Shown: piece after piece, positions 34,601-42,485 of the stretch
How positions within the stretch are numbered: the stretch's first letter is position 1
Layout: every line of letters begins with the position of its first letter
Origin: Dongia_B sp035539075
GTDB lineage: Bacteria > Pseudomonadota > Alphaproteobacteria > Dongiales > Dongiaceae
Reading direction: 5' to 3'
Assembly (NCBI GenBank): GCA_035539075.1
Contig: DATLJB010000052.1
Coordinates: 1 to 64,000 of the forward strand
DNA: 64,000 nucleotides
The notes under the pieces: model-generated
Databases searched by the model: none
Told to the model about the DNA's origin: nothing
Seen by the model: the letters and a program-made list of their open reading frames with translations, nothing else
Made by a program: the position numbers and the translations under genes

Positions 34601-36413
34601 CGTGCCTGCGTTCTTTAAGATGCTCTTCCAGTGACAGCTGCGCCAGAACCTTGCCGACAGCATCACGCGTCAAGCTGCCCTTCGACAAGACCTGTGTCGC
34701 ACCGGCAAGATTCTGGTGGTCGCCAGGATCCAGCACCGTGGACGTGCAGATGATGACAGGCAACCCGGACAGGGCGGCATCCGCCCTCATTTCGCGTAGG
34801 ACGGAAAAGCCGTTCATGACGGGCATTTGCAGATCCAGAAAAACGACGTCCGGCCTTTCCCGCCGCATGAGATCAAGACCGGCGAAGCCGTCGGACGCCT
34901 CCAGCACGGAACACTGCGCCTCCAGCGCCGATTGCCTGATGATATAGCGAAATGTCTCCTCGTCATCGATGATCAGAAGCCGGAGATTGTGCGCCGTTTC
35001 TTGTGGCTTCAAGGCAAAATCGCCGCCGATAGCCGCATCCGGTCGGTCGATATCCAGGGGAATCGATAGCGTGAACGTCGACCCCTTTCCGACTTCACTT
35101 TGCAACGAGACGGTACCGCCAAGCAGCTCGGCCAGCCTTTTCGACAACGGCAGCCCAAGCCCCGTTCCCTTGTGACGCGTCTGCAGCGGGCTTTCAATTT
35201 GCACGAACTCGTCGAACACTGCCGCACGGTGCTCCTCGGCGATGCCTATTCCTGTATCGCTGACGGCAAAATCGATCCGCCCGTGTGACGCCGCGAGCCG
35301 GATCGAAAGCCGCACCTCACCTTCTTCGGTAAATTTCAACGCATTGGAAATGAAGTTCCGCAATATCTGCGACACCTTGCCCATATCGGTATAGAGCGGC
35401 GGCAGGTTGTTGGGCTCGTCGAAGACAAGTGCCACCTTGGCACTGTGCAACAGCGGCTTCAACATACCGCGCAATCCGCCGACCAGTTCAGATACGGAAA
35501 AGCTGCTCTTGCGAATCGTGGCCCTGCCGGCTTCGACCTTGGCGAGATCCAGCAGGTCGTTGACGAGTTCCGTCAGGCTTTCGGCTGATCCCCGTATATA
35601 GGTGACCTGCCGTCTCTGCTCGACGGACAGCTCTCCGTCTGCCCCATCCATCAGCAATCCGGAGAGGGCGAGAATGGAATTCAGCGGCGTGCGAAATTCA
35701 TGGCCCATATTGGAAAGAAATCGCGACTTCAGATCGCTGGCGCGGCGCAGTTGCTCGGCCTTTTCATCCAGCTCGGAATAGAGCGCAACCACCCCGCGAT
35801 TGGTATCTTCCAATTCCGCATTGAGCCGCTTCAGCTCGACCTCTCGCTGGGCGAGGCTTTCCATCGCGAGCATGATCTCTTCATTCTGCCTCTGGACCTG
35901 CTCGCCGACACCACACGCTGCACGTGGATCGACGGGCTCGGCGGAACCCGTCGCGCGCCAGGCATTCAATTGGGCTGGCGTGACATGGCCTTCATGGGCA
36001 AAGCCAAATCCGACGGCCACGCTGAAGGCGCCCCGGGGACCGATTGATATCTGAAAATGCTCCACGAGTTTTCGCACCGCGAGAAAATCACCGGCGGCGC
36101 TTTGGCTGAGCCGTGGCTCCCCCTCGGCCCGCAGCTCGACCACTAGGCGGGAACCGTGCTCCGCCCTGTCGATCATCGCCTCTATCTCGCCGCTGACGCC
36201 GCTGCCGACGATGCTACGGGCAACCTCGGACGCGGCCGTCGCCAGTTTGATTTGCGTCAGGTCATTGAAGCCGAAATGCGCGGCGGCTTCCTTGACTCGC
36301 TGACGCATCGCCGCGATTTCGTCGGCCTGCGTGATCGTCGCGCGTAGCACCATCGCCGGCAACTCCAATGGAGACCGATCATTAAGATTTGGCGACAAGG
36401 ACCGTTGCATCAT
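34587..36413 (-). CDS. Hybrid kinase with N-terminal RsbT/RsbW-like domain
   Basis: A 608-residue protein. Residues about 20-140 resemble the anti-sigma-type ATPase of RsbT/RsbW (IKLATAASEVARSIVG), but the Asn of the N box is missing (ASEVARS against ASEIARN in RsbT) and no clear Gly-rich lid is seen, so ATP binding there is doubtful. A coiled coil (about 170-230) precedes the HisKA motif FLSNMGHEFRTPLNSIL, an ATPase domain with FISNALKFTEEGEV, VSDTGIGIAEEHR and HKGTGLGLPLSKRL, and a receiver with VVFLDLQMPVMNG. It overlaps the phosphatase gene by 32 bases. The fused N-terminal domain could let stressosome partners control the kinase; this is inference. Confidence 0.87.
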   Translation of the reverse strand: MMQRSLSPNLNDRSPLELPAMVLRATITQADEIAAMRQRVKEAAAHFGFNDLTQIKLATAASEVARSIVGSGVSGEIEAMIDRAEHGSRLVVELRAEGEPRLSQSAAGDFLAVRKLVEHFQISIGPRGAFSVAVGFGFAHEGHVTPAQLNAWRATGSAEPVDPRAACGVGEQVQRQNEEIMLAMESLAQREVELKRLNAELEDTNRGVVALYSELDEKAEQLRRASDLKSRFLSNMGHEFRTPLNSILALSGLLMDGADGELSVEQRRQVTYIRGSAESLTELVNDLLDLAKVEAGRATIRKSSFSVSELVGGLRGMLKPLLHSAKVALVFDEPNNLPPLYTDMGKVSQILRNFISNALKFTEEGEVRLSIRLAASHGRIDFAVSDTGIGIAEEHRAAVFDEFVQIESPLQTRHKGTGLGLPLSKRLAELLGGTVSLQSEVGKGSTFTLSIPLDIDRPDAAIGGDFALKPQETAHNLRLLIIDDEETFRYIIRQSALEAQCSVLEASDGFAGLDLMRRERPDVVFLDLQMPVMNGFSVLREMRADAALSGLPVIICTSTVLDPGDHQNLAGATQVLSKGSLTRDAVGKVLAQLSLEEHLKERRHDDRD

Positions 36414-37413
36414 CGGTTCTTCGTTGATGATCCCGGTAAAGCACGCATGCTATCGTGAACGGATGCCGCTCAAGCAGCCCAGGATAGCGCTCCATAGACC
36501 ATGACGTCGTAATACCATCGGAGCTGAGGATCAATGTCAATGGCGAGGCCATGGAATAGCCCACTTCCTGGATCTTTCGGACGGTATGGCCCACAGTACC
36601 GTTATGCGACATCAGTCTTTGCGTGCCATTCCCGCCGAATATCACGCCGCTGATGTTTCCCACCGAAGCCACGCGCACCAGTTCGGCTTTTCGATCGATC
36701 AGAACGACCGCCACCGCCGCCCCGCGTGTCTGATGCAGTCCCGCATGGAGGATCTGCAGAATATCGCCGGGCGGACGCTCGTAGCTCTGATCGAACAAGG
36801 CAATTGCCTTGTGGCTGGCCTCTGCGGCCAGCGCGCCATGGCCAAGGCCGTCCGCCACGAGGCAGATCAGGCCATCAGCGCGCTCCCTGACGTGCCAACC
36901 GTCGCCACAGAAGGTTTCTCCCGGATAGGGAACCGCCACAGCACCCCAGAGGGGCACGAATGGGGCGGACGCGGACCGGTGATATAAGGCCGGCGAGACG
37001 CTGCTTTGCATGAAGGGCGGCCTTCCTTGCCCCAACCGCGCGAAAACAACGGTCCCGCCCCCCGGCCGGGAGTAAATATCGAGAAGCGTCGACTGACGCA
37101 GGATGGCTCCCATCCCCGTTCCCTGGCTACCAGCCGTTGAAAAACCATCCGCAAGGCTTCTCGCCAAGCTGTCGATGCCGGGCCCTGTATCAAGGGAAGC
37201 GCAATCGATGCAGAGGGCATCAGCAACCATATTTTCAGCTGCGAGCATGGCGCCGCCACCCGCATGCTTGACCAGGTTTGTCGCCAGTTCGGTCACCACA
37301 AGGGCAACGCGCCCCTGGTCGGCCTCATTGAAGCCGGCACGATCGGCCATCTGGGTGATCTCGCGCCGCACCGCACCAACCTGCGAGATATCTCTCACCT
37401 CGAAAATGCGCAT
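36382..37413 (-). CDS. RsbT-like ATPase fused to SpoIIE/PP2C phosphatase (RsbX/RsbU role)
   Basis: A 343-residue two-domain protein. Residues 1-135 form an RsbW/RsbT-type ATPase (VALVVTELATNLVKHAGGG; DTGPGIDSL; AGSQGTGMGAILRQ), and residues 150-343 a PP2C/SpoIIE-type phosphatase (GDGWHVRERADGLICLVADGLGHG; ILSSDGITTSW; RTDDATVLV) with the metal-binding Asp residues. The ATG at 37413 has AGGTGGAA upstream; the 434-residue frame has no support. In stressosome loci a PP2C enzyme of this kind removes phosphates from RsbS/RsbR (RsbX) or from an antagonist (RsbU). Here it follows rsbT by one base. Confidence 0.88.
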   Translation of the reverse strand: MRIFEVRDISQVGAVRREITQMADRAGFNEADQGRVALVVTELATNLVKHAGGGAMLAAENMVADALCIDCASLDTGPGIDSLARSLADGFSTAGSQGTGMGAILRQSTLLDIYSRPGGGTVVFARLGQGRPPFMQSSVSPALYHRSASAPFVPLWGAVAVPYPGETFCGDGWHVRERADGLICLVADGLGHGALAAEASHKAIALFDQSYERPPGDILQILHAGLHQTRGAAVAVVLIDRKAELVRVASVGNISGVIFGGNGTQRLMSHNGTVGHTVRKIQEVGYSMASPLTLILSSDGITTSWSMERYPGLLERHPFTIACVLYRDHQRRTDDATVLVAKS

Positions 37414-37414
37414 C

Positions 37415-37840
37415 TTATTTCCACCTGGTAATGCTGATGCGCGTGCCCTTTCCGAGCTCCGAGTAAATTTCAAATTCACTCGATAGGCGCCGTGCGCCGC
37501 CCAGCCCCAGGCCGAGACCGTTTCCGGTTGTAAATCCGTCGGATAAGGCCCGCTCGATATCCGCAATACCTGGTCCATGATCTTCGAAGACGACGCGTAT
37601 TCCCGGGCGGGTATCGTTCCGTCGTACGACCTCGATCGTTGCCGTGCCGCCGCCACCATATTCCAGCGTGTTGCGGGCGATTTCACTTGCCGCCGTGACG
37701 ATCTTTGTCTGGTCGATGAGGCTGAGGCCGATTTCCGTCGCTTGAGCGCGTACTGCCTGTCTTACCCGAACGACGTCATCCTGGCCGGCGATCGGCAGCA
37801 CATTACTTTTGCGCTCGAGCATCTTCGCTCTCGTCTTCAT
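37415..37840 (-). CDS. rsbT: RsbT-type switch kinase
   Basis: RsbT phosphorylates RsbS and RsbR in the stressosome and on release activates the downstream partner. The 141-residue product has the GHKL fold: QTKIVTAASEIARNTLEYGGGG (N box intact), FEDHGPGI (G1 box), and GNGLGLGLGGARRL (lid). It overlaps rsbS by 26-38 bases depending on start; ATG 37822 (seventh codon) is an alternative. Order R-S-T is the same as in Bacillus and Vibrio modules. Confidence 0.92.
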   Translation of the reverse strand: MKTRAKMLERKSNVLPIAGQDDVVRVRQAVRAQATEIGLSLIDQTKIVTAASEIARNTLEYGGGGTATIEVVRRNDTRPGIRVVFEDHGPGIADIERALSDGFTTGNGLGLGLGGARRLSSEFEIYSELGKGTRISITRWK

Positions 37841-38192
37841 GAAGTCGACGCCGAATAATCGCCATGCCGCGATCGACGTTCAGCGCAGTCTTGACCCCCG
37901 AAAGGGATAGGCCCAATTCGACGAGAGTAATGGCGACGGCCGGCTGCATGCCAACCACCACTGTTTCCGCATCCATAAGCCGAGACACCGCCGCAATGCT
38001 ATCCAGCATCCGGCCGATGAAGCTGTCCACCACGTCAAGCGCGGAAATATCAATCAGAACGCCCTTTGCGCCCGTGGCGGCGATCTTCGCCGTCAGCTCC
38101 TCCTCCAGCGCCATCGCAAGCCGGTCATGCAGATCCACCTGAATGGTGATCAGGAGGGCCTGGCCCATGCGCAAAATCGGAATACGCTCCAT
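37803..38192 (-). CDS. rsbS: RsbS-type STAS stressosome scaffold
   Basis: A single STAS domain of 129 residues: IPILRMGQALLITIQVDLHD, then VLIDISALDVVDSFIGRML, in which the Ser of VDSFIG corresponds to the RsbT target Ser59 of Bacillus RsbS, and GMQPAVAITLVELGL. With RsbR it should build the stressosome shell. I place the start at ATG 38192, three bases after the rsbR stop; the frame can also open at a TTG three bases earlier. Confidence 0.92.
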   Translation of the reverse strand: MERIPILRMGQALLITIQVDLHDRLAMALEEELTAKIAATGAKGVLIDISALDVVDSFIGRMLDSIAAVSRLMDAETVVVGMQPAVAITLVELGLSLSGVKTALNVDRGMAIIRRRLHEDESEDARAQK

Positions 38193-38195
38193 CAA

Positions 38196-39089
38196 TCAGT
38201 CCCGGTCCGCGAGCGAACCCGATTGGCCGCCATTGCCGTCGAAGCGCGTGGCGGACCTGATCCGCACCACCTGCTTGCCGACCCGTTGTAACGCCATACC
38301 GAAGGCGTCGGCCAAGGAAGCCTTCGAGACGACATTCAATTCCACTCCCAGATGCACCATCGTCTGGGCGATCTGGGGCCGGATACCGCTGATAATGCAG
38401 TCCGCACCCATCAGCCGGGTTGCGGCGACGGTCTTCAGCAGATGTTGTGCAACCAAGGTATCGACCGTGGGGACTCCGGTGATGTCGATGATGGCGATCT
38501 CCGCTCCCTCTTGAACGATGCTTTGCAGCAGGTTCTCCATTACAACCTGTGTGCGCGTGCTGTCCAATGTGCCAATCAGCGGTAAAGCCAGGATACCGTC
38601 CCACAGCTTCACAACCGGAGTCGACAATTCAGCGATCTCCTGCTGTTGCCGCAAGATGACCTCCTCACGGCTCTTTTGAAAAACCTCCATCGAATAGAGG
38701 CCAAGCTGATCGATCAGCGAACCCAACGGCCAGGCCGCCTTTTGCAGGTCATGACGCTGCAACAAATCGACGATCGGCTCCTTGAGCGAAAAGACGAAAG
38801 TCGCGGTCTCGGTGGACGTGAAGCCCTGCACGGCGCGATACCGCGAGATGTCGCCCAGCATGTCGCGTACCCGCTGAAAGGCGGCGCCCCGGCTATCGGT
38901 TTCGCCGCTCCGATATGCTGCCAGAAAGGCAGATAGGAAATCCCTGCACTGTATTCTCAGCTCATTATCGGCAACCTGGCCAACCCCAGCTCTTTTCGTA
39001 TGCGCCAAATAGTCCAACCATCCCGCCAGAATCTCCTCCTCGTGACGCGTGATGATTTCACTAAGCGCATTCGTGTTCGTGTCACCCAT
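38196..39089 (-). CDS. rsbR: RsbR-type stressosome sensor
   Basis: A 297-residue protein with an N-terminal RsbRD-type helical domain (residues about 8-145: ITRHEEEILAGWLDYLA, CRDFLSAFLAAYRSG, FTSTETATFVFSLKEPIVDLL) and a C-terminal STAS domain (150-270). In STAS, LPLIGTLDSTR has Ser at the Thr171 position of Bacillus RsbRA, and TVDTLVAQHL keeps the Thr205 equivalent, so both phosphosites look usable. The GGIRP-like segment is SGIRPQIAQTMVHLG. The ATG at 39089 has GGAGG four bases upstream; the frame to 39317 is not supported. It is the first gene of the six-gene operon. The N-terminal domain is not a haem globin; its signal is unknown. Confidence 0.92.
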   Translation of the reverse strand: MGDTNTNALSEIITRHEEEILAGWLDYLAHTKRAGVGQVADNELRIQCRDFLSAFLAAYRSGETDSRGAAFQRVRDMLGDISRYRAVQGFTSTETATFVFSLKEPIVDLLQRHDLQKAAWPLGSLIDQLGLYSMEVFQKSREEVILRQQQEIAELSTPVVKLWDGILALPLIGTLDSTRTQVVMENLLQSIVQEGAEIAIIDITGVPTVDTLVAQHLLKTVAATRLMGADCIISGIRPQIAQTMVHLGVELNVVSKASLADAFGMALQRVGKQVVRIRSATRFDGNGGQSGSLADRD

Positions 39090-39540
39090 TATGCCTCCCG
39101 ACCTCACGGAGCGAATTGGCGTCCCAAGCCTGGACCAAATGAGCAAGGCTGCGATAGCCATGGGACAGTCAGCATTTACAATGCCAAGATCATCTATCCC
39201 TAGTAGAAAATGAGGCCTGCGACGGTTCCTGGAACACTTTTCTTTTATGGAACATTTCGGCAGCTTGTGTGTTTCTGCGCTTCGTCTACCGGAATGGATT
39301 TTTCTTGAAACGCTCATTTCTGCAGCGAGAGTTCGGCCGCCTACCTGAAAGAAACCACCGCCGCCCCGGAAGAAACTGCTGGAAGAAACCCGTTGTCACC
39401 GCAGAGTGAAACCCACTGGTCATCACTTTACGAGATTCTACGGAGTTTCAGGGATCAAATGGCCCTCAGCACAAGTTAGTAATTTATATTAACCGCTCTG
39501 CGGGTATCTGAAATTCGTTTCGCATCTTTGAGGCGGTCAT
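39090..39540. other. 451-base intergenic region between rsbR and a response regulator
   Basis: The divergent region holds no credible gene. It contains a GTTCC-T-GGAAC inverted repeat (39225-39235), an EcfG-like promoter (39249-39273), three GAAGAAAC-like direct repeats near 39347, 39368 and 39381, an AT-rich stretch near 39480-39495, and a GAAATTCGTTTC palindrome near 39510. I see no clear promoter for rsbR itself. Confidence 0.5.
39249..39273 (+). promoter_or_regulatory. Possible EcfG-type promoter upstream of the 39541 regulator
   Basis: GGAAC at 39249-39253, 16 bases, TGTT at 39270-39273. The long leader of 268 bases lowers confidence. Confidence 0.35.
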
Positions 39541-39969
39541 TTGAGTGAGAATCTGATGGTGGGCGTGATGGCAAGAGAAATGGGTGAAACGCACCCCCCG
39601 AGCTATCCCATCGTATTGGTTGTCGAAGACGATGACTCATTGCGCATGCTCGCAACCGACATCGTGGAGGAGACAGGCTTGCCCGTGCTTGCCGCTGCGG
39701 ATGGTGAAGAAGCGGTACGCCTCCTGGACAGGTATCCCGATATCGGAATCCTCTTTACCGACATCAATATGCCGGGCGAGGTTGACGGCATCACTCTGGC
39801 ACGCATTGCGCGTGACCGGCATCCCTTCATGCAATTGCTTTTCGTTTCAGGCTATGTAACGCAGGACTCCGCGGCCTTGCCGGAAGGCGGACACTTCTTC
39901 GGAAAACCCTATGATGTCGAGCAAATCTCCTCGACCTTAATGAAACTAGGACGGCGGCTGCAGGCTTAA
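39541..39969 (+). CDS. Single-domain response regulator
   Basis: A stand-alone receiver of 142 residues: VLVVEDDDSLRML (acidic pocket), Asp74 in ILFTDINMPG, LFVSGY (Thr/Ser switch) and FFGKPYDVEQI (Lys). About 20 residues precede the domain. The TTG at 39541 follows GAGG by seven bases; an in-frame ATG at 39556 is the alternative. Without an output domain it probably acts through a partner, a phosphorelay or the neighbouring kinases. It is the first of three similar receivers flanking the KaiC-like gene. Confidence 0.88.
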   Translation: MSENLMVGVMAREMGETHPPSYPIVLVVEDDDSLRMLATDIVEETGLPVLAAADGEEAVRLLDRYPDIGILFTDINMPGEVDGITLARIARDRHPFMQLLFVSGYVTQDSAALPEGGHFFGKPYDVEQISSTLMKLGRRLQA

Positions 39970-40118
39970 GCTGTCTCGCAGACTTTTCTCACACCCATCC
40001 GACGAGGACACGACAGCAATCTTCGCTGCGGCTGACCGTCACCGGACTGTGGGACTCCGATTATTTTCACGCACCACCGAGAAGGCGGCGCCGACCGCTT
40101 CGTCGACGAGGAACTGGA

Positions 40119-40502
40119 ATGGACAAGCCCCCCACCACAATTCTCCTTGTGGAAGACAACCAGCTGCTCGCCGAAAGTACCTCCGACATTCTTGCGGATG
40201 CGGGCTACGAGGTACTTCGGGTAGACAACGGTGATGAGGCAATTGATTTCCTGCGGCATACCCAGGTCGATATCATCATCTCCGATATCGTCATGCCCGG
40301 TGGCCTCAGCGGCCTGGAGTTGGTCCATCAGGTGAGCCTGCTTTATCCGGTCATCCGCATCCTTCTCGTTACCGGCTTTGGCCCTTCACTATCCATCCCA
40401 TCCGATCTGAAGAGGCGCATTCTCTATAAACCCTTCGGTGCCGATGCCTTGCTCGATGCCGTCCAACGCTTGCACCAGGAGGGAGCTTCGAAGATCGAAT
40501 AG
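40119..40502 (+). CDS. Single-domain response regulator
   Basis: A 127-residue receiver: ILLVEDNQLLAESTSDIL, Asp56 in IIISDIVMPGGLSG, LLVTGFG and ILYKPFGADALL. The ATG follows GACGAGGAACTG, giving a fair ribosome site. No output domain. It lies 149 bases after the first regulator and 112 before the KaiC-like gene, between which an EcfG-type promoter is seen, so the two may not be co-transcribed. Confidence 0.88.
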   Translation: MDKPPTTILLVEDNQLLAESTSDILADAGYEVLRVDNGDEAIDFLRHTQVDIIISDIVMPGGLSGLELVHQVSLLYPVIRILLVTGFGPSLSIPSDLKRRILYKPFGADALLDAVQRLHQEGASKIE

Positions 40503-40544
40503 CGATCAAATTCCACGGCGGACGACGTCACTTCGACAACGAGA

Positions 40545-40569
40545 GGAACTATCCACCGTCAATCCACTT
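40545..40569 (+). promoter_or_regulatory. EcfG-type promoter before the KaiC-like gene
   Basis: GGAAC at 40545-40549, 16 bases, ACTT at 40566-40569, 45 bases before the ATG at 40615. Position is ideal; the -10 half differs from GCTT/GGTT in its first base. Confidence 0.5.
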
Positions 40570-40614
40570 GAAAATTCATCAATGGATCCATAGCGAGCTT
40601 CCAGGAAAAATTTA

Positions 40615-42021
40615 ATGGAACGGGCTTCATCCGGCGTAGAAGGGCTTGATCAGATTCTCTGCGGCGGTTTTGTGCGCGGCTCCGCTTATGTGCTCGAGGG
40701 GCCGCCGGGCGCGGGGAAGACAATTCTCGCAAACCAATTCTGTTTCCGGCAAGCGGCGGACGGCGGCTCGGCGGTTTACGTTAGCCTGCTCGCCGAATCC
40801 CATCACCGGATGATAGAGCACATGAGCGAGTTCTCGTTTTTCGACGCCTCGCTCATTCCCGAAAAGGTCACCTATCTCAGCGCCTCCAGCAATCTCACGA
40901 CTGATGGATTAGGAGGGGTGCTGCGCCTGGTACGGGAGGAGACGAGGCGCATGGGAGCCACTGCCGTCATATTGGATGGCGTCTTCATCGCCCGCAATAT
41001 CGCTTCGACGGAACACGAATATCAACGCTTCATCTATGAACTGCAGGGTATCGCCGGCAGTCAGCGCAGCGTCATGCTGTTGATCGCGCATCCGCGCCAG
41101 AATGCCGAACTCTTCGACTATCCCATGGTCGACGGTTCCATCAGCCTGCATCAGGACCTCGCCGGCGTCGTCACGAACCGCAGCTTGCAGATCGGGAAAC
41201 AGCGCGGCAGCAATATCCTGGCGGGTCGTCACGCCTTCACGCTCTCCCGTCACGGGTTTCGCGCCTTTCCACGCCTGGAGTCGACGCTTGGCGGCATTCC
41301 AGGGGACGACATCGCCAATACACGTCTCAGCCTCGGCCTGCCCAGCCTCGATCGCATGTTGGCTGGCGGTTTGCCTGAGCGATCGGCCACCATTATCATG
41401 GGTCCCACCGGCTCCGGAAAGACGACACTCGGGCTTCACTTTCTTGCTCGTGCAAGCGATGCCAACCGGTCATTATTTATGAGCTTCTATGAAACCCCGG
41501 CGCGGTTGCAGGCCAAGGCGGCCGAAATCGGCATGGATTTCTCGGGCCTAGTTGCCACCGGCGCACTCCAAATTCTGTGGCAACCGCCGAGCGAAATCAT
41601 TCCCGATGAGATCGCCCATCAACTTCTCGATCAGGTTCAGCGGCGGCGCGTCACGCGTGTTTTCATAGATGGCATCGTCCCGTTGCGTGACAGTCTCTTG
41701 CCGCAGAGCCGATTGCCCGGCTTCGTCAATGCGCTCAACAGTCACCTGCGTGACTTAGGCGTAACGGTCGTTTACAGTAGCGAGTTACGCCATGTAACGA
41801 TGCCCGAAGAGCTGCCCTCGGACGAGATTTCAGCAATGATCGACAACCTCGTTATCTTGACCTATTCGCAGCAGAACGGGCTGTTGCAGCGACGTGTCTC
41901 CATTCTGAAGCTTCGCGACAGTGCCTTTGACGCTCGCGCCCACGAGATTCATCTTGGCGCCAGTGGTCTAAGCTTCGAGCCGGTGACACAATTGCCGGGG
42001 AATCTCAATGCAGGTTCCTAA
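40615..42021 (+). CDS. Double-domain KaiC-like ATPase
   Basis: A 468-residue RecA-fold protein with two tandem KaiC domains. Domain 1 has Walker A GPPGAGKT at 29-36 and VILDGVF as Walker B; domain 2 has GPTGSGKT at 263-270 and VFIDGIVPLRDS. In domain 2 the strand SDEISAMIDNLVIL (from residue 402) aligns with the cyanobacterial KaiC phosphorylation site: Ser406 sits at the Ser431 place, while the Thr432 place is Ala. No kaiA or kaiB is present. It lies between receivers and overlaps the last one by 14 bases. Related non-cyanobacterial KaiC proteins have been linked to stress tolerance and signalling; a clock role should not be assumed. Confidence 0.88.
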   Translation: MERASSGVEGLDQILCGGFVRGSAYVLEGPPGAGKTILANQFCFRQAADGGSAVYVSLLAESHHRMIEHMSEFSFFDASLIPEKVTYLSASSNLTTDGLGGVLRLVREETRRMGATAVILDGVFIARNIASTEHEYQRFIYELQGIAGSQRSVMLLIAHPRQNAELFDYPMVDGSISLHQDLAGVVTNRSLQIGKQRGSNILAGRHAFTLSRHGFRAFPRLESTLGGIPGDDIANTRLSLGLPSLDRMLAGGLPERSATIIMGPTGSGKTTLGLHFLARASDANRSLFMSFYETPARLQAKAAEIGMDFSGLVATGALQILWQPPSEIIPDEIAHQLLDQVQRRRVTRVFIDGIVPLRDSLLPQSRLPGFVNALNSHLRDLGVTVVYSSELRHVTMPEELPSDEISAMIDNLVILTYSQQNGLLQRRVSILKLRDSAFDARAHEIHLGASGLSFEPVTQLPGNLNAGS

Positions 42022-42388
42022 CGCGGCCTACAGCATCCTGCTGGTTGAAGACGAATATCTGCTTGCAGCGGCGCTGAGCGCGGCACTCGAGGATGCGGGA
42101 TATCAGGTGACCTGCGCATCCAACGGACGTGAGGGTCTGGAACGGGCGCTTCTCTCGCCGCCGGACCTTATCATCACGGATTTCATGATGCCGCAGATGA
42201 ACGGCATCAATATGATCGAGCGGCTGCGGGGCGCCGGATTACAGTTGCCCATCATCCTGCTGACCGCCGTCCCGCGCGAGAATTTGCCGGTCGGAGGACA
42301 CTATAACCTCGTCATCGGTAAACCTTATGACGAACAGATATTGCTCTCCGCCATTCAGGACCTGATCCGCCCTACCGTCGCTCGCTGA
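42008..42388 (+). CDS. Single-domain response regulator coupled to the KaiC-like gene
   Basis: A 126-residue receiver: ILLVEDEYLLAAALSAAL, Asp58 in LIITDFMMPQMNG, ILLTAVPRENL and LVIGKPYDEQIL. Its start lies inside the end of the KaiC-like gene (14-base overlap), so both are probably made together and may interact. No output domain. The 97-base gap to the convergent glgA shows no strong terminator. Confidence 0.88.
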   Translation: MQVPNAAYSILLVEDEYLLAAALSAALEDAGYQVTCASNGREGLERALLSPPDLIITDFMMPQMNGINMIERLRGAGLQLPIILLTAVPRENLPVGGHYNLVIGKPYDEQILLSAIQDLIRPTVAR

Positions 42389-42485
42389 TCCGAGGCGGCG
42401 CCGTCAATAGTCCGGCAGGAGCCCATCTTTCAACCAAGCCACCACGCGAACTGCAGAAGTGAAATTTCTGTAGGGGAAGAAGGCC

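Noticed and set aside
39368..39390. GGAAG...CGTT near the direct repeats as an EcfG promoter
   Set aside because: The spacing between the halves is far from 16-17 bases.
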